64,000 nucleotides of DNA, from assembly GCF_028453695.1 (NCBI RefSeq), contig NC_135782.1, positions 13,764,001-13,828,000 of the forward strand, in the 5' to 3' direction. Shown piece after piece: positions 1-10,830 of this stretch (the first letter of the stretch is position 1; each line of letters opens with the position of its first letter). The position numbers and the translations under genes are program-made. Origin of the DNA: Augochlora pura. Taxonomy: Eukaryota > Arthropoda > Insecta > Hymenoptera > Halictidae. The notes under the pieces were generated by a model. That model saw only the letters and a program-made list of their open reading frames with translations. It did no database searches and was not told the DNA's origin.

Positions 1-1023
1 GATTTCTTGACAAAATCTACACTGGTACGAATACTTTTGTGGACTGTTATTACGTTCTACGAGGAGTAAAATCAATATATTTTTCTTATTAGTTAATCAA
101 TTTTCTTATGATTTGGTATAAATAAACTTTATACATGTATTCATTGATAATAAAAAGTGTATAGCAAAATTTTACATGCGTCCCTTGATTTCAACAAATT
201 ACTCTTATAAGCAATGAGGGTATGAATGGGACTTATTTGACTGACTGTATGTAAAATTGATTCTTGTGACTCGAACTAACATTGTCATTGTTAACAATTT
301 TTTTAAATCTGAACTTTGTTGGTATAAAAATGATTTTGGAACGTGATAGAATAATTTTAGTGGTGCCTCAGAGTCTCCACTCGTAGATGGTAGTCTTCCT
401 TTCGAATTAAAGCTTGAAGCCTCTGCTTTGAGCTAATGTTTTTGTATTTTGAGGTTGATGTACCGTCTTCGTTGTAACCCTTTAGATGCGAGGCTGTGTT
501 CGACATATTCGAAATGGTCAAGCTTGAAGAAATCCTATGTTAAACGAGCTATGTTAAATTTATGTCGGAGATGTCGTTTACGGTAGAATGATGTTTGACC
601 CTTTTCCTTTAATTTGAAGATACTGGAATATGACTGCGATTTTTTTAATAGAATTACCGATAACGCCAATGTGGATGGCATATGACAGAATTGCAAGGGT
701 TACTTTAATATACTGTAACTTGATGGGAAAAAATCAGAGCAGCGTTTCCTTTTTTTTAAATTAAAGGGAAAAGATTGAACTTTATTCGACTGTAAATGAA
801 ATCATGGTATCTAAAGGGTTACAGCGACAGGGGTGCATGAAACTTGAAGTTCTAAAACTAGTTCTGTATTAAGGCTTTCTCCAAACTTTTCCTCTTTCGT
901 CACATCCAAAAATATTAAATACGATAATAAAAAGTTTATTGCAAAATTTTACACCCATGCTTCGATTTCAACAGATTTCTCTTATAAGCAACGAGGGTAC
1001 GAATACTTATGGGACTGACTGTA
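1..1023 (+). mobile_element. Composite Tc1-like element, right-hand part (copy 1, cut by window edge)
   Basis: Bases 1-249 are the terminal part of a Tc1-like element in right-end orientation, ending ACTGACTGTA at 240-249. About 630 bp of cargo follows (250-875), then a second right-end TIR with a short transposase piece (about 875-1023), again ending GACTGACTGTA at the TA dinucleotide. The same order, TIR, cargo, TIR, recurs at 43734-44807 with strong similarity throughout. The second TIR runs straight into minus-strand codons reading roughly FNIFGCDERGKVW, a Tc1 transposase core motif, so the N-terminal half of the gene is missing. A stop codon interrupts it after KP. The left end lies outside the window. 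Confidence 0.8.
473..829. mobile_element. Inverted-repeat MITE-like insert nested in the composite cargo
   Basis: GTAACCCTTTAGATGCGAGG near 474-493 is mirrored by TATCTAAAGGGTTACAGCG near 809-828. The second copy (44238-44606) preserves the TIR slightly better, with GCGAGG against CTCGTATTTAAAGGGTTAC. The interior (about 310 bp) encodes nothing recognisable. It is either a MITE carried inside the composite Tc1 unit or the original cargo core. I do not recognise the family. Confidence 0.5.
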
Positions 1024-1700
1024 TCTCTGTCCGCATTACTCTCTATCCTCCCATTTCGTTCTCTCTCCTTTTTTTTTTTGTAGGAAAAACCGTTTTCGGT
1101 TATGGCGGTTGATGCATCGCTACGGGTCGGCGTCAAATTTTACAGAAAAATCCTGAGTGGACGGAACTCCGATACAATTCCGCCCATTGTGCCGTTCAAA
1201 ACGATAGCTAATGCCTCGATGCACAGCAGGCGATTGAAATCGCCCAGATAGCCGGCCTCCACCCCTCCCACCGCCCCCCGGAAGAGAGGGGAGCCTCTGT
1301 TTTATTTGACGCGCGACGCGATTATAAAAAAAACCAGGGGGATCGATCGGCCGTCGGACTTGACGTTCTCCTCTGTCCCGAGTTTGATGACTTTCGGTTA
1401 GGCTACTCCGTCGCTCCGAGTCGTCGACAACGTGTCCGGTTAATTGATCCTCCCGCTCGCCTCCTCCTCCTCTTCCTCCTCCCTCCCCCCATAACATCCC
1501 TCGCTCTTATGGGGAGGGGGAGGGTCGGGCGAGGGACCGCGCGAAAAACTGGAACGCATTACGAATTTCCCGACTGTCCACTTCAATTGCTCCTCGAAGG
1601 GCCGACGACAACACAGCCGACGAAATTAAATTCAAGCGATCCGATCGCCGAAACGTATTATCGAACTTCCGATCCTTAAAACTGATTCTATTTTAGGCGA
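1024..1700. other. GC-rich island, no gene recognised
   Basis: Mixed-complexity sequence with much higher GC than the flanks. It includes an AGGAGG/CCTCC-rich stretch near 1455-1530. Open frames on the minus strand here are short and Gly/Arg-rich, as expected from composition. It could hold conserved non-coding DNA or an unrecognised exon; nothing in the sequence decides this. Confidence 0.4.
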
Positions 1701-2145
1701 TCAGTTCGTTTTTCTGTTTGTTCTATTTTTATTTAACTTTTTTCTATTTGCTTGAGTTTTATTTAATTTTTTCTATTTGCTTAATTTTCATTTAATTTTT
1801 TCTATTTGGTTAATTTTCATTTAATTTTTTCTATTTATTTAATCGTTTATTTCATCTTTTTCCCATTTACTTAATTTTTATTCGTTTTTTTTATTTACTC
1901 AATTTTTATTTAATGTTTTCTGTTTCCTTAAATTTTGTTTAATTTCCTCTGTTTGCTTCGTTGTTATTTAATGTTTTCTATTTACTTCATTTTTATTTAT
2001 TTATTTCTATTTGCTTCATTTTTATTTAAATTTCTCTGCTTACTTCGTTTTTATTTAATTCAGTGTTATTTAATATTCTTTTTACTTATTTAACGTTTAT
2101 TTCATGTATTTTTATTTATCCATCTTTTATTTAATTTTTTTCATT
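1700..2145 (+). repeat. T-rich minisatellite, about 29-30 bp unit
   Basis: Degenerate tandem copies of a unit like CTATTTGCTTAATTTTCAT followed by TTAATTTTTT. The clearest copies lie at 1740-1830, and divergence increases to the right. Confidence 0.75.
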
Positions 2146-2157
2146 TGGTACACACCA

Positions 2158-2640
2158 TTCTGGACAATTGTTTATATTTGTATTATCATCAATTGACCAT
2201 AGTTTTCGTGATCTTTGCATCGAAAGAATTGTTACTGTATTAACGAAGACCTAACTTAGATCTAACACATACCTAACTTAGGCGTAACTTAGGCCTGACT
2301 CGACAATGAGACAGTAAGCAAAATTAAACTACAGTGATTTAATAGCTGAACTGTATTTTTGAACTGCGAATCTCAAAACTTGTGATTATTTTATTTTTGT
2401 AACTAATTTTATTATTTAATTTTATCTATTTTAAGGACATTTTTTGGACAATTTATCTGTATGTGTATTATCGTCGACCGATTACAGTTCTCAAAATATT
2501 GGCGTCGTAGGTATAGTCACTGTACTAATACAGATCTAATATAGACCTAACCCAGATCTAACTTGGACTTAACGCAGAAATAACCTAGATCTAACTGCGA
2601 CTTATTACGGTAGCGGAAATTAAACTAAATTTAATCATTC
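2158..2640 (+). repeat. Two-copy tandem duplication (about 285 bp) carrying CCTAAC motifs
   Basis: TGGACAATTGTTTATATTTG at 2161 is echoed by TGGACAATTTATCTGTATGT near 2445. Each copy continues through a block of CCTAAC/GATCTAAC motifs and ends in an AAATTAAACTA-like segment. CCTAA is the complement of the insect telomere motif TTAGG, but the motifs are spaced, not tandem. Confidence 0.65.
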
Positions 2641-2643
2641 AAA

Positions 2644-2865
2644 TTATTAGTATTATAGTATTATAGTATTATAGTATTACAGTATTATAGTATCATAGTA
2701 TTATAGCATTATAGCATTATAGCATTATAACATTATAGTATTATCATATTATAGTATTATAATATTATAGTATTATAGCATTATAGCATTATAACATTAT
2801 AGTATTGTAGTGTTATATTATAGTATTATAGCATTATACTGTTTTCGTTTTATAGTATTAGTATT
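2644..2865 (+). repeat. TATTATAG(T/C) short tandem array
   Basis: About 220 bp of 8-10 bp units (ATTATAGT, ATTATAGC, ATTACAGT). Confidence 0.9.
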
Positions 2866-2989
2866 ACAGAACTAAGGTCCTCGGACTTGACTATATTTAG
2901 GTAAATCAATTATCCTTTGCTAAACTAACAATATTTTATTTATTGTTCCTATCATGCTTATTCTTACTATTTCTTATTTATAAAAAATA

Positions 2990-3206
2990 CAAAACTGTGT
3001 CGACTGACGTCTAAAAAAATATAATCAATAAAAGTGAAGGTGACCTTGAGATTTTTGAAAATTTCATAGCTACATAAAAAATCATTACCGCCATATTATA
3101 CACCTTACTGAACCAAACAACTTTCGTTAAAACAGTTTTTCAATATCTCAATAAATAACAGATATTTTTATATATTATCACTTTATCATTCGGGACACCC
3201 GATATA
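2990..3206. mobile_element. Relic right end of a DNA transposon (mariner-like terminus)
   Basis: Ends in ATTCGGGACACCCGATATA (3187-3205), the style of terminus used by insect mariner-like elements and MITEs. The matching left end is not found in the window, so this is a truncated end. No transposase coding is visible. Confidence 0.45.
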
Positions 3207-3720
3207 GAAAGCGCGCGATATTCGAACACAGAATTTGACAAATGTAAACAGTGCAAAAAGTTTTCCAACAGAAACTCGCGAGAACAGTGCAGCCGCGGAA
3301 AGTGAATCTAGAGTTCAAGGGAATAGGAATTCGAGCAAAAATAAGGTACAATCGAAACAAAAAATAATGCGCGAGTAATTGGTCCGCGGCGAGGAACCGC
3401 GTCGGAGAAGTGAAATCGCGGCAAGAAGCCACTCGAGGCTAACTAACGCTGGTACCAAGTAGCACGGATCAATTTGCTAGCCAATTTGCATTTCTTTGGA
3501 TATCATTTTAGTCCTCCATCTTTGTGCCCTGTCCCCAGTTATTTACGACATGTCGTGATAGCATGCCGGCGCACCGACCGGGATTAATGCCGCGACCCTA
3601 ATTCATCGGCCGGGCGACCTCTCGACCAGCTTTTTAACAATCCCGCGCGAACGGCAATGAATTCGTTATAGGCGGCGATGTACAGTCAAGGTAATCGTTT
3701 TGAACGTCTTCTACGTCGAT
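3207..3720. other. GC-rich island, candidate conserved non-coding DNA
   Basis: Complex, non-repetitive sequence that includes an octamer-like ATTTGCAT near 3485. No open frame has coding character. Candidate regulatory or conserved non-coding block; inference only. Confidence 0.35.
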
Positions 3721-3722
3721 CA

Positions 3723-4098
3723 TTGTAGCACCAATGGATTGCTGGGATTTCGACGATTAAAATGAGTCCAAACACGACGGAAATCGGACGAAGTTTGTCG
3801 AAGCTGTTGTTAGTATATACCGGGTGTGTCGCGGATTTCACACATTTTGCTTCGAATTGGCTGAGATTGAAAACTTAGGAAACTTCACTAAGTATAAGAA
3901 TTCTAGCTCGCCTTTGAAATAGCGTGCTCGACGATTTTTCAGAAAGAGTACGATTTAAATGTTATTTTAGTCGTACGAATCGATTATCACACTCGGTAGA
4001 TTACTTAATAATTATAACAGCTTATAGTAAACCGATTTCCCTCGTGTTTGGACTCGTTTTAACCGTCGTAATCTCAGCTATCCATTGGTGACAATATC
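3723..4098. mobile_element. MITE-like element with about 93-bp inverted arms
   Basis: Left arm 3723-3818 and right arm 4002-4098 are imperfect reverse complements. For example, CACCAATGGAT at 3731 pairs with ATCCATTGGTG near 4080, and GAGTCCAAACACGA pairs with TCGTGTTTGGACTC. The loop of about 180 bp contains ACCGGGTGTGTC near 3829, a possible second transposon terminus. No coding capacity. Confidence 0.65.
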
Positions 4099-4480
4099 AG
4101 AAGGAAATAGGTTACTTGATTAAACTGAAACTTGTTCAACTAATTCAATATATTTTGTATATAATTCTATCGTTCACTCGTTTCACATTAACTTGTGAAT
4201 TTATTACATCTCTGTATTAATTTGTCAATTTACTATTCTCACATTCTAAATTTCCGAATTCTGTAATTTTTCTATTAACTCTACAGTTTATTCATATTTA
4301 TACTAACATTTTTCTGGTAGCAATTGTTTACAAACTGTTACTTGAACGCAACATATTTTAGTAAATACAATCATATAATTACTCGTACATAGTTTTATTT
4401 GTGCATCAGCAATTATAAATGTATTATTGCAATATTATTATTATTGCCGTTATGAACAACAACGGTAACAACAACAGCAA
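4099..4480. other. AT-rich spacer
   Basis: Low-GC sequence with no recognisable gene or clear tandem structure. A run of AAC/AAT trinucleotides lies near 4435-4480. Confidence 0.4.
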
Positions 4481-5190
4481 TAATTCCGGGTTCCGTGACG
4501 CGGCGCGCGGCCCCGTTCGCCTCGCTGTTCGAATTAGTTTCGCTTTAATGCGACCAGTTTTACTGGTATCGGCGCAATTTATCACCGGTTCATTATTCAA
4601 GAATCTAGTAGTGATAGGGCGAGTCCCGGGTTGCTGTTCCTAGCGATGCCGGGCCACGTTAAATAGAATATTAATGCCACGGAAAATAGAGTAACATTTA
4701 TTATTTATGATTAATGACAGTCCCGCGGCCGCTTTTAAATACCGGGCGGCCATTCGTGCTCCAGGGTTTTACATCGCACGGCCGCGCACGGATACGACTT
4801 ATCTCATTCGTTTCATCGCGCTTCTTGCAATTAGTGCCGTACGATGTCATACGAATGTTTCTGTTCCTCCTTTTGCCGGGGCCGGGGCTGTTTGTAGAAA
4901 TTTCTACCTCGTTCACGGCACCGGTTGGAACGAACCCAGAGACATCGTTCGTTACCCCCCCCCCTTTTTTTTAATTAATAATGCAACCGCGTGTCGATGC
5001 ACGACAGTTTCTTTCGGGATCACACGTTAATCACACGGTAATCGCTCGTTTCCTTTCGTTCGAACAGCCGGACGTCGCTTGTCCGATTGAAACGAATGCC
5101 TGCGTCTCCTTCGACGATCTTGATCCCTGGATACCGATGTGTTATAATGTGTGCTTGATAGTGGATGCTACTAACATTATCAGGACAAGG
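4480..5190. other. GC-rich island, no gene recognised
   Basis: Complex sequence with CpG-containing words. Several overlapping short frames on both strands (up to 107 codons) conflict with one another, and none resembles a known protein. C9T9 homopolymer runs occur near 4957-4974. Confidence 0.35.
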
Positions 5191-5960
5191 ATAATTGCAC
5201 TCTATTCTACTTTATTTTAGACTATTTTACATTATATTTTGCTCTATTCCACAGAGTTTTGTTTTATTCTACTCTATTCTATTCTCTTCTATTCCGTTAC
5301 ACTCTATGCGACTCTATTCTATATTATTCCACTCTATCCTGCTCTATTTTACTCTTTTATAGCCTATTATACATTATATACTACTCTATTTCACTCTATT
5401 CAACTCTATTCTGCTCTATTTTTCTCTATTCTTCTTTGGACACACGATTCCACTTTGTTGTAGCCTATTCTACTATATATTGTACACTATTCCATGCAAT
5501 TCCCATTTATTTCACACTATTCCATGCAATTCCCATCTATTTCACTCTATTCCACTCTATTCCACTCTATTTCACTCTATTTCACTTTATTTTTTTTTAT
5601 TCTGCGTTTAAAGTCGCATCAACCACCAGATGGGTTATTAGCGATTTTCACTTTATTATACACTATTGTACTTTTTCTACTCTATTCTGCTCTATTCTAC
5701 TCTCTTATAATCTCGTCTACTCTGTCAGACTCTACGCGACTCTATTCTATATCACTCCACTCTATTCTGCTCTATTCGCCTCTATTTTATTCTGTTACCC
5801 ACGATTACACACTTTTATTTACTCTTTTCTGCTCTATTCTACAATATTACACTCTATTCCACACTATCCAACCTTATTCTAATGTATTCCACTCTATCTT
5901 GCACTATTTTACAGTGATACATTCTATTCCACTCTATTAAATTGTCTTCTACTTTATTCT
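5190..5960 (+). repeat. CTATTCCACT/CTATTCTACT pentamer-decamer array
   Basis: About 770 bp of CTATT-based units. Near 5605-5650 some 50 bp of unrelated sequence (GTCGCATCAACCACCAGATG) interrupts it. The array stops just before a mariner transposase fragment at 5989. The 207- and 148-codon frames in it are low-complexity Tyr/Ser/Leu translations and are not genes. Confidence 0.9.
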
Positions 5961-5988
5961 TTATTACTCTACTCAAAAATTATTACAG

Positions 5989-6231
5989 TTTGATGGGGAC
6001 GTTCTACCTCATCTTCCTAGCTCCCCAGGCCTTGCTCCATCCGATTATCATTTGTTCCTCTCCTTAAAAAATTCTCTCCGTGGTAAATCTTTCAAATCCA
6101 TAAGCGAAATAAAAACGCTCCTAGATGAATATTTTGCAAATAAGCTTCAACAATTTTGGAAAGAGGGCATAACGAGGCTCCCTGAGAGATGGAAGAAGGT
6201 TAAAGAACAGAATGGTTCATCTATAATATAA
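5989..6231 (+). pseudogene. Mariner transposase, C-terminal fragment
   Basis: In frame from 5989 to a TAA at 6229-6231 the translation carries the mariner C-terminal signature: WDVLPHPPYSPDLAPSDYHLF-like (here DGDVLPHLPSSPGLAPSDY), then LKNSLRGKSF, and LPERWKKVKEQNG before the stop. The family catalyses cut-and-paste transposition with a DDD triad. The third Asp (in PSDY) is present, but the neighbouring SPD has become SPG. Everything N-terminal to this segment is absent and replaced by a CTATT array, so the copy cannot be functional. The terminal region continues to about 6305. Confidence 0.88.
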
Positions 6232-6310
6232 TAAATCCACCTTAAACAACAAATATCGTGTATTCATTTCGCATCAACAAAGGGAAGAATCTTATGGGAC
6301 ACTCCATTTA
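6232..6310 (+). mobile_element. Mariner 3' untranslated end and TIR
   Basis: The stop is followed by AAATCCACCTTAAACAACAA and TTTCGCATCAA, ending near CTTATGGGACACTCCA. Diverged copies of the same 3' end recur at about 22728-22800 and 22929-23035. Confidence 0.7.
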
Positions 6311-6930
6311 AAACACCATAGAAATCGATGTCCGATATCTCTCAGTATAGATTAGGTTTCGATACAGGTGCGAAAGCTCGCACACAGTTGAACGATGTCG
6401 GGTCGGTTGGGACCCGGCCGATCGGCTCGCGAGTTCGAGGCTGCCGGCACGCCGAAAGTTAGACATTAAACCTATCGGCCTCTCTCCGCCACCCCTTTTC
6501 CGTAGTTGGTTTGCGTGACCTACAGGCACAGATGCGTCGCGTTCGGCCCGCGCGTGCACGTATAGAAATTCCACGTGCACGGTTTCCAACGTACGTGGCG
6601 GTGCCGAGAGGGTTGACTGGCTCTCTCCAGTCGATCAATAGCACCCCCGCGTTTGCGTCCCCGGGTGAGTGCATGCGATAGGCACCCCATTGCTATGCCA
6701 CCCCGAAAGCCACTTTATATTTTAGTGGGAATGTTCTACAACCCCTTCGAAAGACACACTAGAAAAGCCGTGGGTGCGGGTCGTGGAAGGCCGACGCCGA
6801 GCCGCCCGGCTGTTGCGACAACCCCGCGCCGTCTCCCCCTCCCCCTCTCTCTCTTTCTCTCTCGTCGTCGACGGCGGTCAGTGGGCCGGTTAAAAAAATT
6901 CACGGGATTAGCGGTGGGCTAGGTCAGGGA
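6311..6930. other. GC-rich island with a short CT tract
   Basis: Complex GC-rich DNA. CCCTCTCTCTCTTTCTCTC lies near 6844-6864. Opposed short frames (93 and 89 codons) have no family resemblance. Confidence 0.35.
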
Positions 6931-8340
6931 TCCTTCGAATTGGTCGGAGATATTTATTGGAATCAATACATAAATGCTGGGAGTCTGTTTCACCCATGTT
7001 TATTTCATCCCTAATGTACCGCTGTTTGAATATTAATCAATATAAATAAATATCTGTTTATAATTCCAAAACAAATTTGTTATGATTATATGCAATTTCT
7101 ACTATAATTAATTGTACTTTTATTTAAAGTTAATCGTAGTTTAGTGTTTGTATTAAAAATCAATAGTAATTAAGAATTTCTGTTTTAATATCTATTAAAA
7201 AGTTATTTTAATTTAGGATTTGTATTTGGATTTATTTTAAAAAGGTACAAAAGTATGAAATTTCTATTTAAATCTTTTTATATTAAAAGTCGATAATGAT
7301 ATAAGATTTTAGAATTAAATATATCATATATGTCATAATATATAATATAAGATCTTATATACTGTATAATATAAGAAATTAGAATATAATTATATAAGAA
7401 TATAAGTTTTCTATTTAATTTTGAATTAAAAATTATTCTGGAAAAATTAATGCTTCTTTAAGAATTAATTATAATTTAAAATTGATTAATCAATATTTCT
7501 TATGGAAAATCTATTAAAATTATCATAAAGAATAATTGTAAAATTTGTGAGATTAACTTTCGGTTTACGAGTTAATTTAAATTTACAGTAGGAGAAGTTT
7601 ATTACAATTATTTAAAAGATCTAGAGTAATCAACGACATCATTACTTAGAATCAATATTAATTTAACTTTCTATTAATAAATCGATTATATTTAAACAAT
7701 TCTATTGCACTAAGAATCTACCAAAAATATGAAGTTTACAATTCTGCTGAAACTTTCTATGTTAACTTTTTATTCATAAATCGATTATATTTAAAAATTT
7801 CTATTGCAAAGTAGATTCAAGGCTTGACTTAATTTCATATTCAAAGCTCATTGCACCAATTAAACTTTTTATACGGACATATACTGTAATCAATTTCGCC
7901 GTTGTTTCAAATTAATTACAATCGAAGTTTCTATTAAAAATCGATTAAACTGGCCAAAAGCCGGTGTAACACGTTGTAAACCAATTGGTGCTACTTTTAT
8001 GCGTTCTTGAAGAGACTATATTGAACGTAAATGTTTATGCTAATAATATTGCAGTTTGTGCAACTATAACACGACCAATATTGAATAATTTCTTTAATTC
8101 CTATTTAACAATTTATTACTTATTCTTCCAATCCTATTCTATATAATATTTTATATTATTATATATTTTATATAATAAAATTATTTATAAAATAAAAATA
8201 TTTATATATTTTATTATATTCTATATAATCTCTTTTTAATTCTTATATTACAATCTCTATTTAATTATTATATTATAATTCATTTGATTCTTGATTTTTT
8301 TTTGAAGAAATTGAATATAGGAAGTAGAATTTTTAGGTGT
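6931..8340. other. AT-rich spacer
   Basis: About 1.4 kb of very AT-rich DNA with loosely recurring words such as ATCGATTATATTTAAA and TTTCTATTAAAA (7670-7950), suggesting an old degenerate repeat. No gene is visible. Confidence 0.45.
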
Positions 8341-8479
8341 GTTCGTAAATAGATAATTGACAACCCTTGTCAGCTAGATCAGATCGACGAGATTTATTTC
8401 TTACGTGTGAGTTTACTCGCTCTCTCTCTTTCATTCTTTCTCTCTCATGTATCACCTCTGACACTCATGTGTCAACTTA

Positions 8480-8890
8480 GACCTAACACAAACCTAACCT
8501 ACATTTATAACGTTTGTAAATATTTAATTTTGGAGTTAGATGCAAGTCCACACAATTAGCAACTTTGCTTAAACTAATAATAAAGCTAATAAAACTAATA
8601 GAACTCATAATGAATCCAGACCTAACACAAACCTAATTCAGAGTGAACACAAGCCTAATTCAAAATAAACTCAGGATTTACATGCGCATGCAATGCTCGC
8701 AGAAAGTACAGACTGTGTTAGGTTTAGATTAGATCAAGGTTAGGTCCGACCTACGGTACATCTAAGTTAGGTCTCGATTAGATCTAGGTTTGGTCTAGAT
8801 TAGGGCCTAGATCAAGCCTAACTTAAATCTAGATTATATTTAGATTAGGGCTATGCTAGATCTGGATTATGTCTTCATTATTTATTTTAA
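8480..8890. repeat. Dispersed CCTAAC / GTTAGGT motif block
   Basis: CCTAACACAAACCTAA-type words at 8480-8670 switch to GGTTAGGTC / TAGATTAG words at 8715-8880, so the motif changes strand around 8700. Confidence 0.55.
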
Positions 8891-9140
8891 ATACACACAC
8901 AAAATACACTCCATTTCTCTCTCTCTCTCTCTTTCTCTTGATCTCTTGCTCTCTTTTCCTTTATGTGTGTGTTCATATCTATCCATCCAGGTTAAATCTA
9001 GGTTACATTTAGATTAGGATTACGTTAGATCTGGATTATACCTTCATTATTTATTTTAAAAATACACACAAAATACACTCCATTTCTCTCACTCTCTCCC
9101 TCTCTTCCTTTACGTGTGTGTGCATATCTATCGATGACTC
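8826..9140 (+). repeat. Tandem duplication, about 165 bp unit with CT and GTGTGT tails
   Basis: AGATCTGGATTAT, then CTTCATTATTTATTTTAAA and CACACAAAATACACTCCATT, appear at 8859-8916 and again at 9028-9085. Each is followed by a CT tract and a TATGTGTGTG or TACGTGTGTG segment leading into CATATCTATC. Confidence 0.8.
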
Positions 9141-9325
9141 TCTCAGCCTTGGTTTAATTTGAAAATCGTTCCATTGAGCATCGAATTTTTTCCATCTACG
9201 AATAGAACGTCGCGACGCCGCGGACGGATCGACGTGCTGGGACCCCGACTGGACTCGAACTGGTTCGCTAATCCGAGGAGAGGGAATTCTGTTTACCGCG
9301 AATCGACCCAATTTGCCGCTCTGAA
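9141..9325. other. Short GC-rich island
   Basis: Complex sequence between a duplicated CT block and a GA-rich block. It contains GACGGATCGACGTGCTGGG near 9223. No coding evidence. Confidence 0.3.
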
Positions 9326-9326
9326 C

Positions 9327-9505
9327 AGAGAGAGAGAGAAATAGAAAGATAAAGATAAAGATAAAAGAGAAAGAGAGAGATAGAGGGGAAGAGAAAGTAA
9401 GAAGAAAAAAGAGATGAAGAGGAAAAGGGGGGGGGGAGAGAGAGCGGAGGGGAATAATGGAGAAATAGAGAGAAAAAGATAGAGAAATGGAGAAATTGAG
9501 ATTAA
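9327..9505 (+). repeat. Purine (GA) tract, copy 1
   Basis: GA-rich block containing AGAAAGTAAGAAG and AATAATGGAGAAATAGAGAG. The same two specific segments recur in the purine tract at 10728-10880. Confidence 0.85.
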
Positions 9506-9539
9506 CTGTGCTGTAAATGCTCTACTTGCGATTTGCTTC

Positions 9540-9945
9540 TTCACATTATATTCTCTTTTCTTCTGCTCTGTTATTCTGTTTTATTCTACACTACTTTACT
9601 CTATTCTACTTTGTTACGCTTGATTCCACCCTGCTGTAGTATATTCCACATTATATCCCACGCAATTCCAATCTATTTCGCTCTATTCAACTCTATTCCA
9701 CTCTATCCCACTCTATTCCACTATATTCTACTTTATTCCACTCTCTTATATACTCTTCTACTGTGTTACACTCTGTTCGATTCTATTCCACTCAATTCTG
9801 CTTTATGACATTCTGTTTCACTCTAATCTACATTGTACTCTACTCCATTATACTCAATTCCACGCTATTCCACATTATTCTACACCATTCCACTATACTC
9901 TACTCTATCACACTTTATTCTATTCTAATCTACTCTGTTCCATTC
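9540..9945 (+). repeat. CTATTCCACT-type array (pyrimidine strand up)
   Basis: About 400 bp of CTATTCCACT/CTATTCTACT units, ending at a mariner transposase fragment. Confidence 0.9.
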
Positions 9946-9948
9946 TAG

Positions 9949-10095
9949 TCCTGACTTCGAAACAGTTGAAGGTCGATTTTCCTTAGACCAAGTGCGTTTT
10001 CGATGCACATTTTCATAGAAAATCCAAGACTTGACTCCAGTGACGAGCCTCTTTAAAAAAGGATTTTCTTCGTGTCGGTGAAGAAGCAAATCGTA
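9949..10095 (-). pseudogene. Mariner transposase, central fragment between inverted arrays
   Basis: Read on the minus strand, this 147-bp spacer gives YDLLLHRHEENPFLKRLVTG, then VKSWIFYENVHRKRTWSKEN. That is the mariner core preceding and following the first catalytic Asp, normally TGDEKW. Here the motif is TGVKSW, so the catalytic Asp is Val. Both ends are cut by pentamer arrays: pyrimidine-strand array to the left, purine-strand array to the right. On the coding strand a CTATT array lies immediately upstream, as it does for the C-terminal fragment at 5989. The two pieces cover different parts of the gene. No start or stop is preserved. Confidence 0.75.
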
Positions 10096-10135
10096 GGTGG
10101 AATATTTAAAGCACAGCTTTAATATTTGTAAAATA

Positions 10136-10695
10136 GAGTTAACTGGAGTAGAATAAAGTTGAATATAATGGAGTGGAGTAGAACAGAATGGGATAGAATA
10201 GAATAGGGTAGAATAGAGTAGAGTATAGTGGGAGAGAGTAGAATAATGTGCAATGGCGTGTAGAGTATAATAGAGTAGAATATACTGTAGAATAGAGTGG
10301 ATCAGAGTGGAACAATATAGAATAGAGTCGAGTAGATAGTAAAAGAGTAGAAGAGAGTATAATATAGTGGAATACAGTTGAGTAAAATGGAATAGAGTGA
10401 TATAGATTGAAATTAGATGCTATAGAATAGAATGTAATGTAGAATAGGCTATAGCAGTGTGGAATAGAGTGTAACATGGTGAAATAGAGCAGATGGAGCG
10501 GAATAATATAGAAGAGGGGAGAAAAGAGTAGAAGAGAGTGGAATAGAGTGGAATAAATTGGAATTGTGTGGAATAGAGTAGAATATAATGTGGAATAGGC
10601 TACGGCAGAGTGAAATCAACCGTAACATAGTAGAAGAGAGTAGAATTGAGTAAAATAGAGTAGAGTGGAGTAGAATAGAGCAGAACAGTAAAGCA
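10136..10695 (-). repeat. CTATTCCACT-type array, inverted (purine strand up)
   Basis: About 560 bp of GAGTAGAATAGAGTGGAATA units, the reverse complement of the array at 9540-9945. With it they form a large imperfect inverted repeat around the mariner fragment. Confidence 0.9.
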
Positions 10696-10789
10696 GAAGA
10701 AAAGAGAAAGAGAGAGAAGGAGACACGCAGAGAAAGTAAGAAGGAAAAAGAGATGAAGAGGAAAAGAGAGAGAGAGAGAAGCAGGGTGC

Positions 10790-10830
<41 letters not shown>

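Noticed and set aside
3185..3845. Transposon bounded by GGGACACCCG (3190) and ACCGGGTGTG (3829)
   Set aside because: The two ends face outward instead of inward, so they cannot be the two TIRs of one element.
5259..5940. 207- and 148-codon frames
   Set aside because: Repeat translation of CTATTCCACT units.
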